A stretch of DNA of 64,000 nt from Lithodes maja. Its lineage: Eukaryota; Arthropoda; Malacostraca; Decapoda; Lithodidae. Shown piece by piece: positions 31,710 through 41,191 of the stretch. The stretch spans positions 268,501-332,500 of the forward strand of contig JBAKBP010000196.1 in assembly GCA_037953745.1 (NCBI GenBank). The letters run 5' to 3'. Made by a program: the position numbers and the translations under genes. A model generated the notes under the pieces. It was not told where the DNA came from, searched no databases, and saw only the letters and a list, made by a program, of their open reading frames with translations. Each line of letters begins with the position of its first letter. Position 1 is the first letter of the stretch.

Positions 31710-32945
31710 CTAGTCTTTCTGACTTCCTACAATCAGAGTTTTTAAAACATAATTCACATTACTTGTTTTCTTAAGCACAACATATGGACCATGGTACTTG
31801 CTTTGTAGCAGCTTTTTAGGTATAGGCAGAAAGGCAAGCACTAAATCTCCTGGCTGAAATTCTCTGACAACTGTAGTCTTATCATACTGCACTTTCGTTT
31901 CTTGAGACTTCGCTAAATTATTCATAGCTAGTTCTACTGCAGATCTCAGTCTAGATTTAAATTGATGCACATAAGTGAGATGTTTATTAGAGTTAGCATT
32001 GATCCAAGTATCTTTTAACACTTTCAAGGGACCTCTGACTTCATGACCAAAAACTATGGAAAATGGTGTAAATCCTAGAGAATCTTGTACCCTGCTTCTT
32101 ACAGCATACAACACAAAATGGATGCCCTCATCCCAGTCGGCATTGTTCTCTTCACAATATTTAGTGAGCATGGATTTGAGGGTCTGATGGAACCTCTCTA
32201 ATGCCCCCTGTGACTGTGGGTGACTGGCAGTGGAATGGTACTGGTGTACTCCCAACTCTTCCATGGTTTGCTTGAAGAGCTGAGAGGTAAAATTACTTCC
32301 CAAATCAGACTGTACCACACAGGGTATTCCATACTGGGTGAAAAATTTACTAAGCGCCTTTACTACTTTCTTTAAAGTTATACGCCTCAAGGGGAACACT
32401 TCTGGATACCTAGTGGTGGAACACATGACAGTCAACAAGTACTCATTCCCACCACGGATTCTTGGCAAAGGTCCTACACAGTCAATTATGATTTTACTGA
32501 ACGGTTCATCCGTTACAGGGATGGGATTTAAAGGTGCAGGCTTGATGGGTTGGTTGGGTTTCCCAGCAAGTTGACACTCATGACAAGTTTTACAGTAAGA
32601 CTTAACGGATTGTTTCATCCTCGGCCAAGCCAAAAGAAATAATTGAGAATTTTGTCATAGGTCTTGTTGACACCCAAATGTCCACCACTAAGGTCATGAG
32701 CAATGGAAATGATGTCTACTCTATATTTATGTGGCACGACTACTTGATGCACCTCTTGCCAGGGCTCATCAGCTGGCACATTGGGAGGTCTATTTTTGCG
32801 CATCAGGGTACCATTACTTAGACAGAAGCATTGAGGATTGTTTCCCATATCTGACTCTTCCACAGCCCTATCAAAATATATTGCCAGTTCAGGGTCCTGC
32901 TTCTGAGCCTCTTTGAAAGTTTCAGAATCAATGGGAATCTTGCTA
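31710..32945 (-). pseudogene. Gypsy C integrase
   Basis: The N-terminal zinc region lies in 32615-32863 (VVPHKYRVDIISIAHD, GGHLGVNKTYDKI). A frameshift near 32625 leads into 31710-32633 with CKTCHECQLAGKPNQP, IIIDCVGPLPRIRGGNEYL (first Asp), CVVQSDLGSNFTSQLF (second Asp) and SQGALERFHQTLKSML (Glu), followed by a GPYVV C-terminal motif. Upstream of 32863 the frame stays open to about 32945 (KIPIDSETFKEAQKQDPELA) with no protease, which is found beyond the inserted element at 43829-44088. Integrase lies upstream of RT, as in gypsies A and B. Confidence 0.82.
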
Positions 32946-32987
32946 ATATAATAATAATAATAATAATAAGCATGTTACTTATTTCTC

Positions 32988-33386
32988 CGACCAAGAGTGA
33001 GAGCAGTGGAAATGAATTACTTAAGAAGTGCGTGCGGAATTACATGGAGGGATAGACAGACTAATGAGGAAGTAAGAAGGAGGTGTGGTGTGGAGGTAGA
33101 TGTGCTGGAAAGTGTGAAAAGGAACAACTTGAGATGGTTCGGCCATATGGAACGTATGGAAAGCGAGAGAATGACTAAGAGGGTGTACGAGAGCGAGGTG
33201 GAGGGACAGAGGGGGAGAGGTAGACCGAATATGAGGTGGAAGGATGGAGTGAGGAACTACATGAATGAAGGCGGTGCTGGTTGGGGGGAGGGGCGTCGAC
33301 TGACTGGGGACAGAGGTGCATGGGGGCGGTTCGTTCGTGGCCACCCCTTCGGGGATCACGGCGTCAGGCAATAGATAGATAGATAG
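32988..33386 (+). mobile_element. 5'-truncated non-LTR retrotransposon with (GATA)n tail, insertion 2
   Basis: It is flanked by the 11-bp duplication ACTTATTTCTC (32977-32987, 33387-33397). The sequence is almost identical to 27015-27419, including the tail, and encodes the same C-terminal RT fragment (EMNYLRSACGITWRDRQTN to the stop). It is truncated about 190 bp further than insertion 1. Confidence 0.92.
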
Positions 33387-33527
33387 ACTTATTTCTCATA
33401 AGCGCCAATTTTTCCGAAGAATTCACTAGCGCTCGAAAAGAGAAAGAAAAAAGAAAAAAAATCAATGCATCAAAAGAAGGCTTATATACAACACACATTT
33501 AACAATCACTAGCAGTGGCAAAATAGC

Positions 33528-33902
33528 CTAAACTCTATAGCCATCTGTCATGACACCTCTCTCAAGATCATAGCTTCTCTCAAAGAGAAAAGTCTTAAGT
33601 TGTCTCTTGAAGCATTCAACAGAACTCAGTTGTCTCATGGACAGCGGCAACCTGTTATACAACCTCGGAGACATGTAGGAGAATGACCTCTCAAAGAAAG
33701 AAGACTGCTGGAAAGCCCTTGGTTCATCAAGACGAAAAGGGTCATTGTCATGACGCACAACTACACCATGGTGTGCCGGTGGGCGCCTGAGCAGCTCCGC
33801 AAGGTACCTAGGCTCACCAAATTTGAGAACCTTAAAAGTCACCAAACACAACTTAAATTCTATTCTTGCTCTTACTGGCAGCCAGTGCAGTTCTATGTGA
33901 AG
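33528..33902 (-). pseudogene. Non-LTR element E, C-terminus of RT
   Basis: The frame reads IELHWLPVRARIEFKLCLVT, FKVLKFGEPRYLAELLRR, SFSYMSPRLYNRLPLSMRQL and a short tail to the stop at 33528. The LHWLPV...RLYNRLP...FK..LKTFLF layout closes the pol of many CR1/L2-like elements. At 33902 it is cut by gypsy B; one copy of the GAAG duplication removed, it continues in frame from 43046-43247. Residues upstream of HIEL in the longer open frame belong to the gypsy LTR. Confidence 0.82.
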
Positions 33903-35756
33903 TGTTACGACCGGGCACTCGGGTACACTAGGGCTCTTACACAGGACTCGAGTATGGCTCGCTGCCACAACGGAAACACACGATCCCAACCCCAGAGTAC
34001 TGCCAGCCGAACAAAAAACGCCACTACCCTCCAGAGTTCTATCTGCTATAACGGGGTATACAAGAACTCGGTACTAGCGTTTCACACAACAGACTAATAA
34101 CAAGACGGGAGTTATCTAGTCTGGTCAACAATCAAACAAAGAAGAAAGTACTACAACACTAAAGAATAGTGTTGGCCGAAGCCGAAGTAATCCACCCTTG
34201 AACTAAGAACTTAAGAAGTCCTCCACCCTCTACTTCGGATCGGCACTATTACGTTACGTTAAACAATAGTCCTCGAGCATCAAGCAAGGAATCTTCTGAT
34301 AAGTTAGATGCTTCTCGAATACTCATAAGAAGTAAGTATCGGATTTTGAACAGCAATTTAATGAATAACTCACTGGTAATTAAAGGCTTTAAATTGACAT
34401 AAGAAGAATTATAAGAATAAGCAATAGGATATGGCAAACATTAAGAAGAAGTACTCCGACAATGCACTGGCAATAGCCTACTAAGATTGTGCTCGTGGGC
34501 CACTAATCTCTGAAGTAGCTAAGCGTGCCACACATGAAATCAATAGTGCTTAAACAATAATATACATAAGGAGAAGCTTCAATACTATGCTGTATCTGCT
34601 GGTCGAGCAAAGTCTAGCTGGGATATCTAAGGTTAAGAGACAATGGCTGAGCAAGCGGCTCGTAGCCTAGCGAGGTCCTTAAGACTGTGCGGCCAAATTA
34701 CGGTAATTGACGGGATGCTCTCTTGAGAGATCCAGATCACTAGTATCTGGTTCTCTCCTGGCGATCCTCTCAAAGTCAAGCAAATGAGATAGCACAGTGT
34801 TGGGTGGCACAGGCAAAAGCCCTCACTCGCAACACAGTGCTAAACTCCCACGGTACACAATCAAAAAGACCCCCTAGGCTTCCCACGTCTCCGTTGCAAT
34901 TGTGCTGGTTCAACCAACCTAGCACTCATAGGAAATCACAACTCGAGGAACCCTATCCCAGTCTAGCATTACCTAAACCAGCAGAAAACAGGAACATGAA
35001 TAATAGTACACAGGGAAATACATATACGAGTGCAACAAACATCAATCAATCCTATTCTAGTTGACCCTTCCAAAATAGGCTATCTAACAGGCACTTATCT
35101 CGTGAGAACTCAAGCGATAATACTTTGGCTGACTAAATCTGCACCAAAGGGGTCATGGAGGTTAAACAGGGACGAGAAGAGAAGAAGATAGGCTGTTCAG
35201 AGAGTAGAGAAAGTTCACATCAGTCGGAAGAATATGGATAGTTGCAAGGGATATGAGAGGTCGCTTTGCCTGATGAGTTCTGATGGCTGGTGGCACGAAC
35301 CTCTCTTTTTATACTCGGCCCTCTAGCGGCATATCTCAAACTACTTAAGGACCGCCCACTGGCAATCATGACGTCATATTCTCTCTCAATCTGGGATCGA
35401 CAAAGAACTTCCCACGCGCTGAAAGGGAGGAAGGGAGGAGGGAGGAGGAAATTAGGCCTACCGGCCCGCGTGGCGCACTCACTGATCCCTGTTACGTAAT
35501 ATCTCTCTCTCTCTCCTCTCATCATTACATATAAGTCCCACACACAATACTTATATCTAATGATATAAAATAGAACTCGTTGACTTAGAAGAAAACAAAA
35601 TACATAATGATAATACTTATAGTACAACGGTTCACATAAACTGAGTTAGGAAACTCTACACAGACTACAGCCAAAGTTCCTGCCCTGACGATCCTAGCGA
35701 GAGTGGGGCCTGACTGGGCGTTCTGTACAGCATGCTCATACTCGACATGCGTCACA
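33903..35756 (-). repeat. 3' LTR of gypsy B
   Basis: It begins TGTGACGC and ends CGTAACA on the minus strand, and matches 41192-43045 almost perfectly. It contains the promoter-like elements described for the 5' LTR. Confidence 0.95.
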
Positions 35757-35767
35757 CCTCCCCCAAG
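35757..35767 (-). promoter_or_regulatory. Polypurine tract of gypsy B
   Basis: CTTGGGGGAGG on the minus strand lies directly before the 3' LTR, in the same position and with nearly the same sequence as in gypsy A. Confidence 0.75.
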
Positions 35768-36271
35768 ATTTTACTTGCTCAACCCTGAGCTAAAATCTGA
35801 TATACAGAACCCCATCAAACCCCTCACACCCAGCGACCGCATGGCACTAAAACAACGCTGAGTTTATCACTAAAACACATCTTATATAAAAAAAAAATTC
35901 ACATTTCATAACTCCTCCCAACAATAGTAAAAGACATAATATCATGCTCCCAGAGCGAGCTTACAGCAGCTCAGCCGTTTGATAGTTCGTGGACTACTCA
36001 AACACTATAGGCTATGACAAACTTATACAATTATCTATATCAAAAAGAAAGAGTTTTTATATGATTTTTATATTTTAATATGTTTTTTCCCGGCTGCACT
36101 ATAAGGGCAGCCTATTTTCTTCTATACCAAACGCTCAACAATCCTGCTTTACGACCCAATACGCTGGGCTACAACCGCGAGCCAACAAGCACCAAGCGCA
36201 AAATACTACTCAAACCAAAGCAGGAGGCTACCCGTGTGTCAATCTCTTCGGGATCATACACCTGTGATAGC

Positions 36272-39200
36272 CTACGACTGATCATCTACCCTCGATAAAC
36301 AATCCGCAATCACATTGTCACAACCCGCAATATGCCGGATGTCCAGGTTATACTCCTGCAACATCAATGACCACCGGGTCAGTCTCATATTGCGATTGTG
36401 AAATTGATTTAGGAATCTCAAAGGGTGATGATCAGTGTAGATAACCACGACTGGGCCATAGGCTGGAACATACACCTCGAAGTGCCTGAGTGACAGCACA
36501 ATCGCCAGTAATTCCTTTTCTATTGTAGAATAGTTCTTTTGTGCAGCATTGAACTTCTTAGAAAAGAAACTTACTGGGTGTTCCACACCTTCATTGTCTG
36601 TCTGTAGCAAGACGGCACCAGCCCCTACACCACTAGCATCTGTTGCCAGCTGAAAAGGCCTGTTAAAGTCTGGGGCCCTGAGTATCGGGTGAGTACACAG
36701 CAAATGCTTCACTAAATTAAAAGCCTTTTCACACTCAGGCGCCCACAAAAACTTTTTGTCTTTAGATAACAGATCTGTGAGAGGTGCCAACACCGTGGAG
36801 TAACCTTTTATAAAGCGTCTGTAGTAGCCTATCATACCCAAGAATCTCATGATCTGCTTCTTGGTGGTTGGGTGCGGAAATTTATTGATAGCCTGTACCT
36901 TGTTCTGAGGAGGGCACACCTGTCCCCTTCCCACTACAAACCCAAGGTACTGCACAGTGGCTTTTACGAAGTCACACTTTGCCAAATTTACTACCAGACT
37001 TGCTTCACTAAGTTTCCGGAACAAGGTCTCCAGGTGCTCACAATGGCTCTCAAAGTCGTCATCATAAATGATTACATCGTCCAAGTATACGGTGCAATTT
37101 GGAATGTCCTTGACAATTTCATTCATCAGGTTCTGAAACGTTGCTGGTGCATTCTTAAGTCCGTAGGGCATAACATTACACCGGTAAGTACTCCCGTCCA
37201 CCACAAAACCACATACCTCTTTAGCGCGCTCGGACAAAGGTACTTGCCAGTAACCCTTTACTAAATCAACTTTAGACAAAAACCGAGCATTACCAATTTT
37301 ATCAACACTATCATCAACCCGAGGAAGAGGATATGGGTTAGTTGGAGTCAAACCGTTTAGCCTACGGAAATCAATACAGAAGCGTACCTTGCCATCTGGT
37401 TTAGGCTGCAGTGTTACGGGGGAAGTCCATTTAACGGTACCTTTCTCTATCAACCCTCTACCGAGCATATACTCCAACTCATCCCTCAGAGCGGGTAGTT
37501 TTATGGGGGCCACACGGTATGGGATTGACTTAAAGGGTAGATGGTGCCCCACGTCAACATCATGCATAGCCTGAGTAGTGAGGCCTGGATGTTCAGCGAA
37601 TACAGTGGGGTATAAACCGAGCAACTGACGGATAGCTTCAAATTGCGGCTCAGGCAAATGGGCTATAGCCTCGTCAGCCCTTAGGCTCGAGTTCCCCGCC
37701 CACTGATCCGCTGAAACATGGTGATCCCAGCTATCCTCCTCTGAAGCTTGACTGTCCCCCTCTCCTTCTCCACCACGGCCGCAACAAGCCAACACAGGGA
37801 CAGTGAGAGGCTCAGAGGGGCGCCTCACATACTCTTTTATCAGGTTCACGTGACATAACTGATTCTTCTTCCTCCTGTCCGGAGTGGCAACAAGGTAATC
37901 TAGGTCCGAAATTTTCTCCACAATTTTATAGGGTCCAGTATACTTCGCCGACAAGGGGTTACCCACCAAAGGCAACAAAATCAACACCTCCTGTCCCACA
38001 ATGAACTCCCGGAGCTTCACTTTGCGATCATACCTGTCCTTCATTAAAGCTTGTGACCCTGTTAAATTCCGACCTGCCATCTCCAGACTCTTAAGCATGC
38101 GCTCACGGCTTTCAAACACATACTTCAACAAGGAACAAGGCGGCACAGTTCCTTCCCAAATTTCCCGCAGCATATTAAGGGGGCCCCTGACTCGGTGTCC
38201 AAAAATCAGCTCGTTTGGACTAAATCCCAGGCTCTCACCAGGCACTTCCCGAGCAGCAAACAGTACATACGGCAATCCAAGATCCCAATCTCTTCCGTTA
38301 TCAGCACAATAACACCTGAGCATGCTTTTAAGGGTGGCATGCCACCGCTCAAGCACCCCTTGGCTCTCAGGGTGATACGCTGACGATACCACCGCCCGTA
38401 TTCCATGCTGTTGCATTGTTTGCTTAAAGAGATTGGAGGTGAAATTGGACCCCTGATCAGACTGAATCTCCTCCGGGTACCCGTACCTTGAAAAGTACCA
38501 CAACAAGTTACTGACTACCGTCTTAGCCATGCCGTTTTTCATGGGGTATGCATCGGGGTATCTAGTGGCAACATCCATGATGGTTAACAAAAATTTATTA
38601 CCAGCCTTTGTGGGAGGGAGGGGACCAACCATGTCAACAACAATCTTACTAAAAGGTGGCCCAATTACAGGAATAGGGTGCAACGGAGCTTTAGGAATAA
38701 CTTGGTTTGGTTTCCCGACCCGTTGACAAATATCACATGAGTTTATCCAGGACTGCACATGAGACTTCATCCCCGGCCACCAAAACAACTTCCCCAAAGC
38801 CGCCACCGTTTTTCTTACCCCCAAATGTCCTGCCAGCGGTGTGTCATGCGCCAAACTCAGTAGGCTATCCCTGCACTCCCGCGGCACCATCAACTGGTCC
38901 ACTACCCCGGACCCCATCTTCCAGCTACGGTTAGGGTCTTGAAAACGCCGATACAGGATGCCATCTAAATAAAAAAAATCTCCCGGCTGTGCATCACCGT
39001 CCTCGTCGAGCTCCACAGCTCCATTAGCACACGTTTGGAGCTCAGGGTCCTCCAGCTGCAACCGACGTATATCTGAGGGTGCCAAGCGATCTAACTGCTC
39101 CCGGAGCAATGCATGACCCTCCCCGATACTGAGCTGCTCCCTCTGTCTCTCTCGATGTTCATAACGTTGCTGTCGTGGAGACTCGTCATGCCCAGCCTCG

Positions 39201-41008
39201 TCACTCTCGATGACAGGCCTAGGGGCTACTCCAGAACTAAGTAATGGTGCTAATACTGAATCACCCAGGAGAGCCGCCGAGTCAAAACTCTTAAAACCAA
39301 CTCCAGCTTTAGCCTCCTCCTGTTGATCGTTCCTCTGCTGGTCTGAAGACGGAGGACTAGGCGGTGACACTTTAGCTGCCCGAGCTCGGGTGACAGCACA
39401 CGCCATGGGTTGTGCCTGGCACCGCTCGACCCACTCTCGCTCTTCCCTACTCACGTCGGCCGGCCTCTCGGCAACGACTAAGGGTAGAACCTCAGAAGCG
39501 GGCATTGCAAAGTCGTTGCCGAGAAGAAGGTCGACGCCCTCCACTGGCAGTTTCTCCACAATCCCAACATCCAATTCACGTGCCACACCATCCACCTCCA
39601 ACTCCAACCGCACCAGCGGGTATGACCGAGTTGCATTAATACCCTGCACCACCACCACCCGAGCCGCATTTATAGGGTAGCCAGTCAAGTTTTTCATCAA
39701 AGTCTGGGAAGCACCTGTATCACGCAAGACCTCTACTCCATGCTTGCGCCCCGCCCACATCACGCAACCCCGTCCTCTATGGTCGCAAAAAACATCCTGA
39801 GCAGGGTTCGAGCCTCCCAGGTGCTTCTGCATTGGCTGTGCCTCAGCCTCTGACGAACTGCCCCGGGCAAACTCAGAAGGCTTCAGAGACACACCAATGT
39901 TGCAGGCCAAAGACACAGCTGCTGTAGGTGGTTTGCTAGGACAGACTCTTGCAAAGTGCCCCTTTTTATGACATTGATAACACTCTAACTCCCCTTTGGG
40001 CTTCCCTTGGTACTGGGAAGGGCCCGGCCCCTTCTTAAATGGGACGGTGCTAGTCTTGTGGTCAGTCTTGGTATCATAACTCTTGTACTTGTTTGCATAA
40101 GATATATTACTAACTCGGGGGGGTGGGGCGTCACGCCCCTTGTTACCTGCCTCACTACGCTGGGCAGACCCGCACCCACGAATTAATGATAGCCGGAGGT
40201 CAGCCATCTCAGCTGCCTCCTGTAGAGTTTTTGGATTCTTTTCTTTAATAGTTAAAGTCATTTCTGCACCTGTACACTTATAAAACTGCTCGAGCAGAAA
40301 CAGCTCAGTCAACTGTTCGGCCGTCTCAGCTTTCTCAGAACGTGTCCAGTTTGTAAGTGCATCTTTTAAGTCCCGGGCATGTTCAAGAAAGGTCGCCTCC
40401 CTAGTCTTTGTAACACCCCGAAACTTCAATCGATATGTTTCTGGTTGCAACTCGTATGCCCGTAGGACAGCTCTCTTCAATTCTGGGTAGTCAATGCAAG
40501 ACTCTAAAGGCAGTGCATCATAAGCCTTCAGACCCTTACCCGTAAGTCTTGAGGAGACCAGAGCTGCCCACTTCTCTTCAGGCCAATTATGCTCCCTACA
40601 CTTCTTCTCAAAACGATTAAAAAATTCTGTGACTTCAGTTTCACTAAATGCCGGCACCAACTTGACTAAGTGGGACAAGGACTGTTCTCTTACTTGGCCC
40701 TCACGGCCCATCCGAATCCCTGTCGACTCTGCACGAGTCTTATCTAAATCTATTTGAGCACAATATTTCTCTGAGTCGTACCTAAGCTCAGCCTCGTGCC
40801 TCCTGGTCTCATCCTCCTGCCTCCTAACCTCAATCTCATGCTTCCTAGTCTCATTCTCCTGCCTCCTAGACTCAGCCTCAATCTCATGCCTCCTAGTCTC
40901 ATTCTCCTGCTTCCTAGTTACTAACGGCACCTCCTCAAATAGCATCTCTCGCTCCTCGTCAATACTAGGGCACGACATACTGAAGTTCACAAAAAATTCT
41001 CGAGACAA
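36272..41008 (-). CDS. Gypsy B Gag-Pol polyprotein
   Basis: One frame of 1578 residues. Residues 30-85 are a charged coiled coil with RRQENETRRHEIE-type repeats. The Gag core is at about 110-270 (SLSHLVKLVPAF, KAYDALPLE, YELQPETYRLKFRG) and the CCHC knuckle CYQCHKKGHFARVC at 343-356. Protease has LRDTGAS near 430 and GVDLLLGNDF near 490. Integrase has His721/His728/Cys758/Cys761, then Asp792, Asp851 and Glu887 (35 residues between the last two), and GPYKI near 1025. RT has YLDD at 1308-1311, and RNase H has Asp1457, Glu in STIEKE, Asp1526 and a final Asp in NVIADCLSR. All catalytic residues are present with no stop between Gag and Pol, so Gag:Pol ratio must be set another way. Integrase precedes RT, as in Gmr1-like elements. 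The start is the first ATG, about 170 bases after the primer site. Confidence 0.95.
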   Translation of the reverse strand: MSREFFVNFSMSCPSIDEEREMLFEEVPLVTRKQENETRRHEIEAESRRQENETRKHEIEVRRQEDETRRHEAELRYDSEKYCAQIDLDKTRAESTGIRMGREGQVREQSLSHLVKLVPAFSETEVTEFFNRFEKKCREHNWPEEKWAALVSSRLTGKGLKAYDALPLESCIDYPELKRAVLRAYELQPETYRLKFRGVTKTREATFLEHARDLKDALTNWTRSEKAETAEQLTELFLLEQFYKCTGAEMTLTIKEKNPKTLQEAAEMADLRLSLIRGCGSAQRSEAGNKGRDAPPPRVSNISYANKYKSYDTKTDHKTSTVPFKKGPGPSQYQGKPKGELECYQCHKKGHFARVCPSKPPTAAVSLACNIGVSLKPSEFARGSSSEAEAQPMQKHLGGSNPAQDVFCDHRGRGCVMWAGRKHGVEVLRDTGASQTLMKNLTGYPINAARVVVVQGINATRSYPLVRLELEVDGVARELDVGIVEKLPVEGVDLLLGNDFAMPASEVLPLVVAERPADVSREEREWVERCQAQPMACAVTRARAAKVSPPSPPSSDQQRNDQQEEAKAGVGFKSFDSAALLGDSVLAPLLSSGVAPRPVIESDEAGHDESPRQQRYEHRERQREQLSIGEGHALLREQLDRLAPSDIRRLQLEDPELQTCANGAVELDEDGDAQPGDFFYLDGILYRRFQDPNRSWKMGSGVVDQLMVPRECRDSLLSLAHDTPLAGHLGVRKTVAALGKLFWWPGMKSHVQSWINSCDICQRVGKPNQVIPKAPLHPIPVIGPPFSKIVVDMVGPLPPTKAGNKFLLTIMDVATRYPDAYPMKNGMAKTVVSNLLWYFSRYGYPEEIQSDQGSNFTSNLFKQTMQQHGIRAVVSSAYHPESQGVLERWHATLKSMLRCYCADNGRDWDLGLPYVLFAAREVPGESLGFSPNELIFGHRVRGPLNMLREIWEGTVPPCSLLKYVFESRERMLKSLEMAGRNLTGSQALMKDRYDRKVKLREFIVGQEVLILLPLVGNPLSAKYTGPYKIVEKISDLDYLVATPDRRKKNQLCHVNLIKEYVRRPSEPLTVPVLACCGRGGEGEGDSQASEEDSWDHHVSADQWAGNSSLRADEAIAHLPEPQFEAIRQLLGLYPTVFAEHPGLTTQAMHDVDVGHHLPFKSIPYRVAPIKLPALRDELEYMLGRGLIEKGTVKWTSPVTLQPKPDGKVRFCIDFRRLNGLTPTNPYPLPRVDDSVDKIGNARFLSKVDLVKGYWQVPLSERAKEVCGFVVDGSTYRCNVMPYGLKNAPATFQNLMNEIVKDIPNCTVYLDDVIIYDDDFESHCEHLETLFRKLSEASLVVNLAKCDFVKATVQYLGFVVGRGQVCPPQNKVQAINKFPHPTTKKQIMRFLGMIGYYRRFIKGYSTVLAPLTDLLSKDKKFLWAPECEKAFNLVKHLLCTHPILRAPDFNRPFQLATDASGVGAGAVLLQTDNEGVEHPVSFFSKKFNAAQKNYSTIEKELLAIVLSLRHFEVYVPAYGPVVVIYTDHHPLRFLNQFHNRNMRLTRWSLMLQEYNLDIRHIAGCDNVIADCLSRVDDQS

Positions 41009-41177
41009 AAGTGTTAAACTCCCTTATGTAAGCACTAATTACTAAATTAACTGGAGTCTCTTAAATGCTCTCCTAATTGCCTTACAAAAAAAAATATTCT
41101 TCAATATGTACGCTAAAGTACGAACAAACAAATGTTGTACAACTCTGCAAAAAATTATACTGTTCACAAAATCCTAA

Positions 41178-41189
41178 GCAAGGTCGCCA
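41178..41189 (-). promoter_or_regulatory. Primer binding site of gypsy B
   Basis: TGGCGACCTTGC on the minus strand starts two bases after the 5' LTR. It is shared with gypsy A over 12 bases, so both families probably use the same tRNA primer. Confidence 0.65.
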
Positions 41190-41191
41190 TT

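Larger units (their letters stand above)
29976..32945 (-). mobile_element. Gypsy relic C, 3' part (integrase, RT, RNase H)
   Basis: Minus-strand frames give integrase (from about 32920 to 31710), RT (31584-30805) and RNase H (30967 to about 30160). The segment 32945 is joined to the (TAA)n tail of non-LTR element E; on the far side of E, at 43829-44088, a gypsy protease fragment of matching style continues. I infer one element split by E. At the 3' side GAGGGAGG then TGTTAGGG (29976-29993, minus) is a candidate polypurine tract and LTR start. Four or more frameshifts make it the oldest gypsy here. Confidence 0.78.
32946..33902 (-). mobile_element. CR1/L2-like non-LTR element E, 3' part
   Basis: On the minus strand this is the C-terminal coding end and 3' UTR of a non-LTR element whose RT lies at 43046-43828, on the other side of gypsy B. 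It ends in a (TTA)n tail (complement at 32946-32969). The 3' UTR (around 33395-33435) resembles that of fragment F at 56600-56650. A GATA-tailed insertion interrupts the UTR. Confidence 0.8.

Noticed and set aside
35220..35627. 135-codon frame repeated at 42503-42916
   Set aside because: Located in the gypsy B LTRs across the promoter region; duplicated only because LTRs are duplicated.
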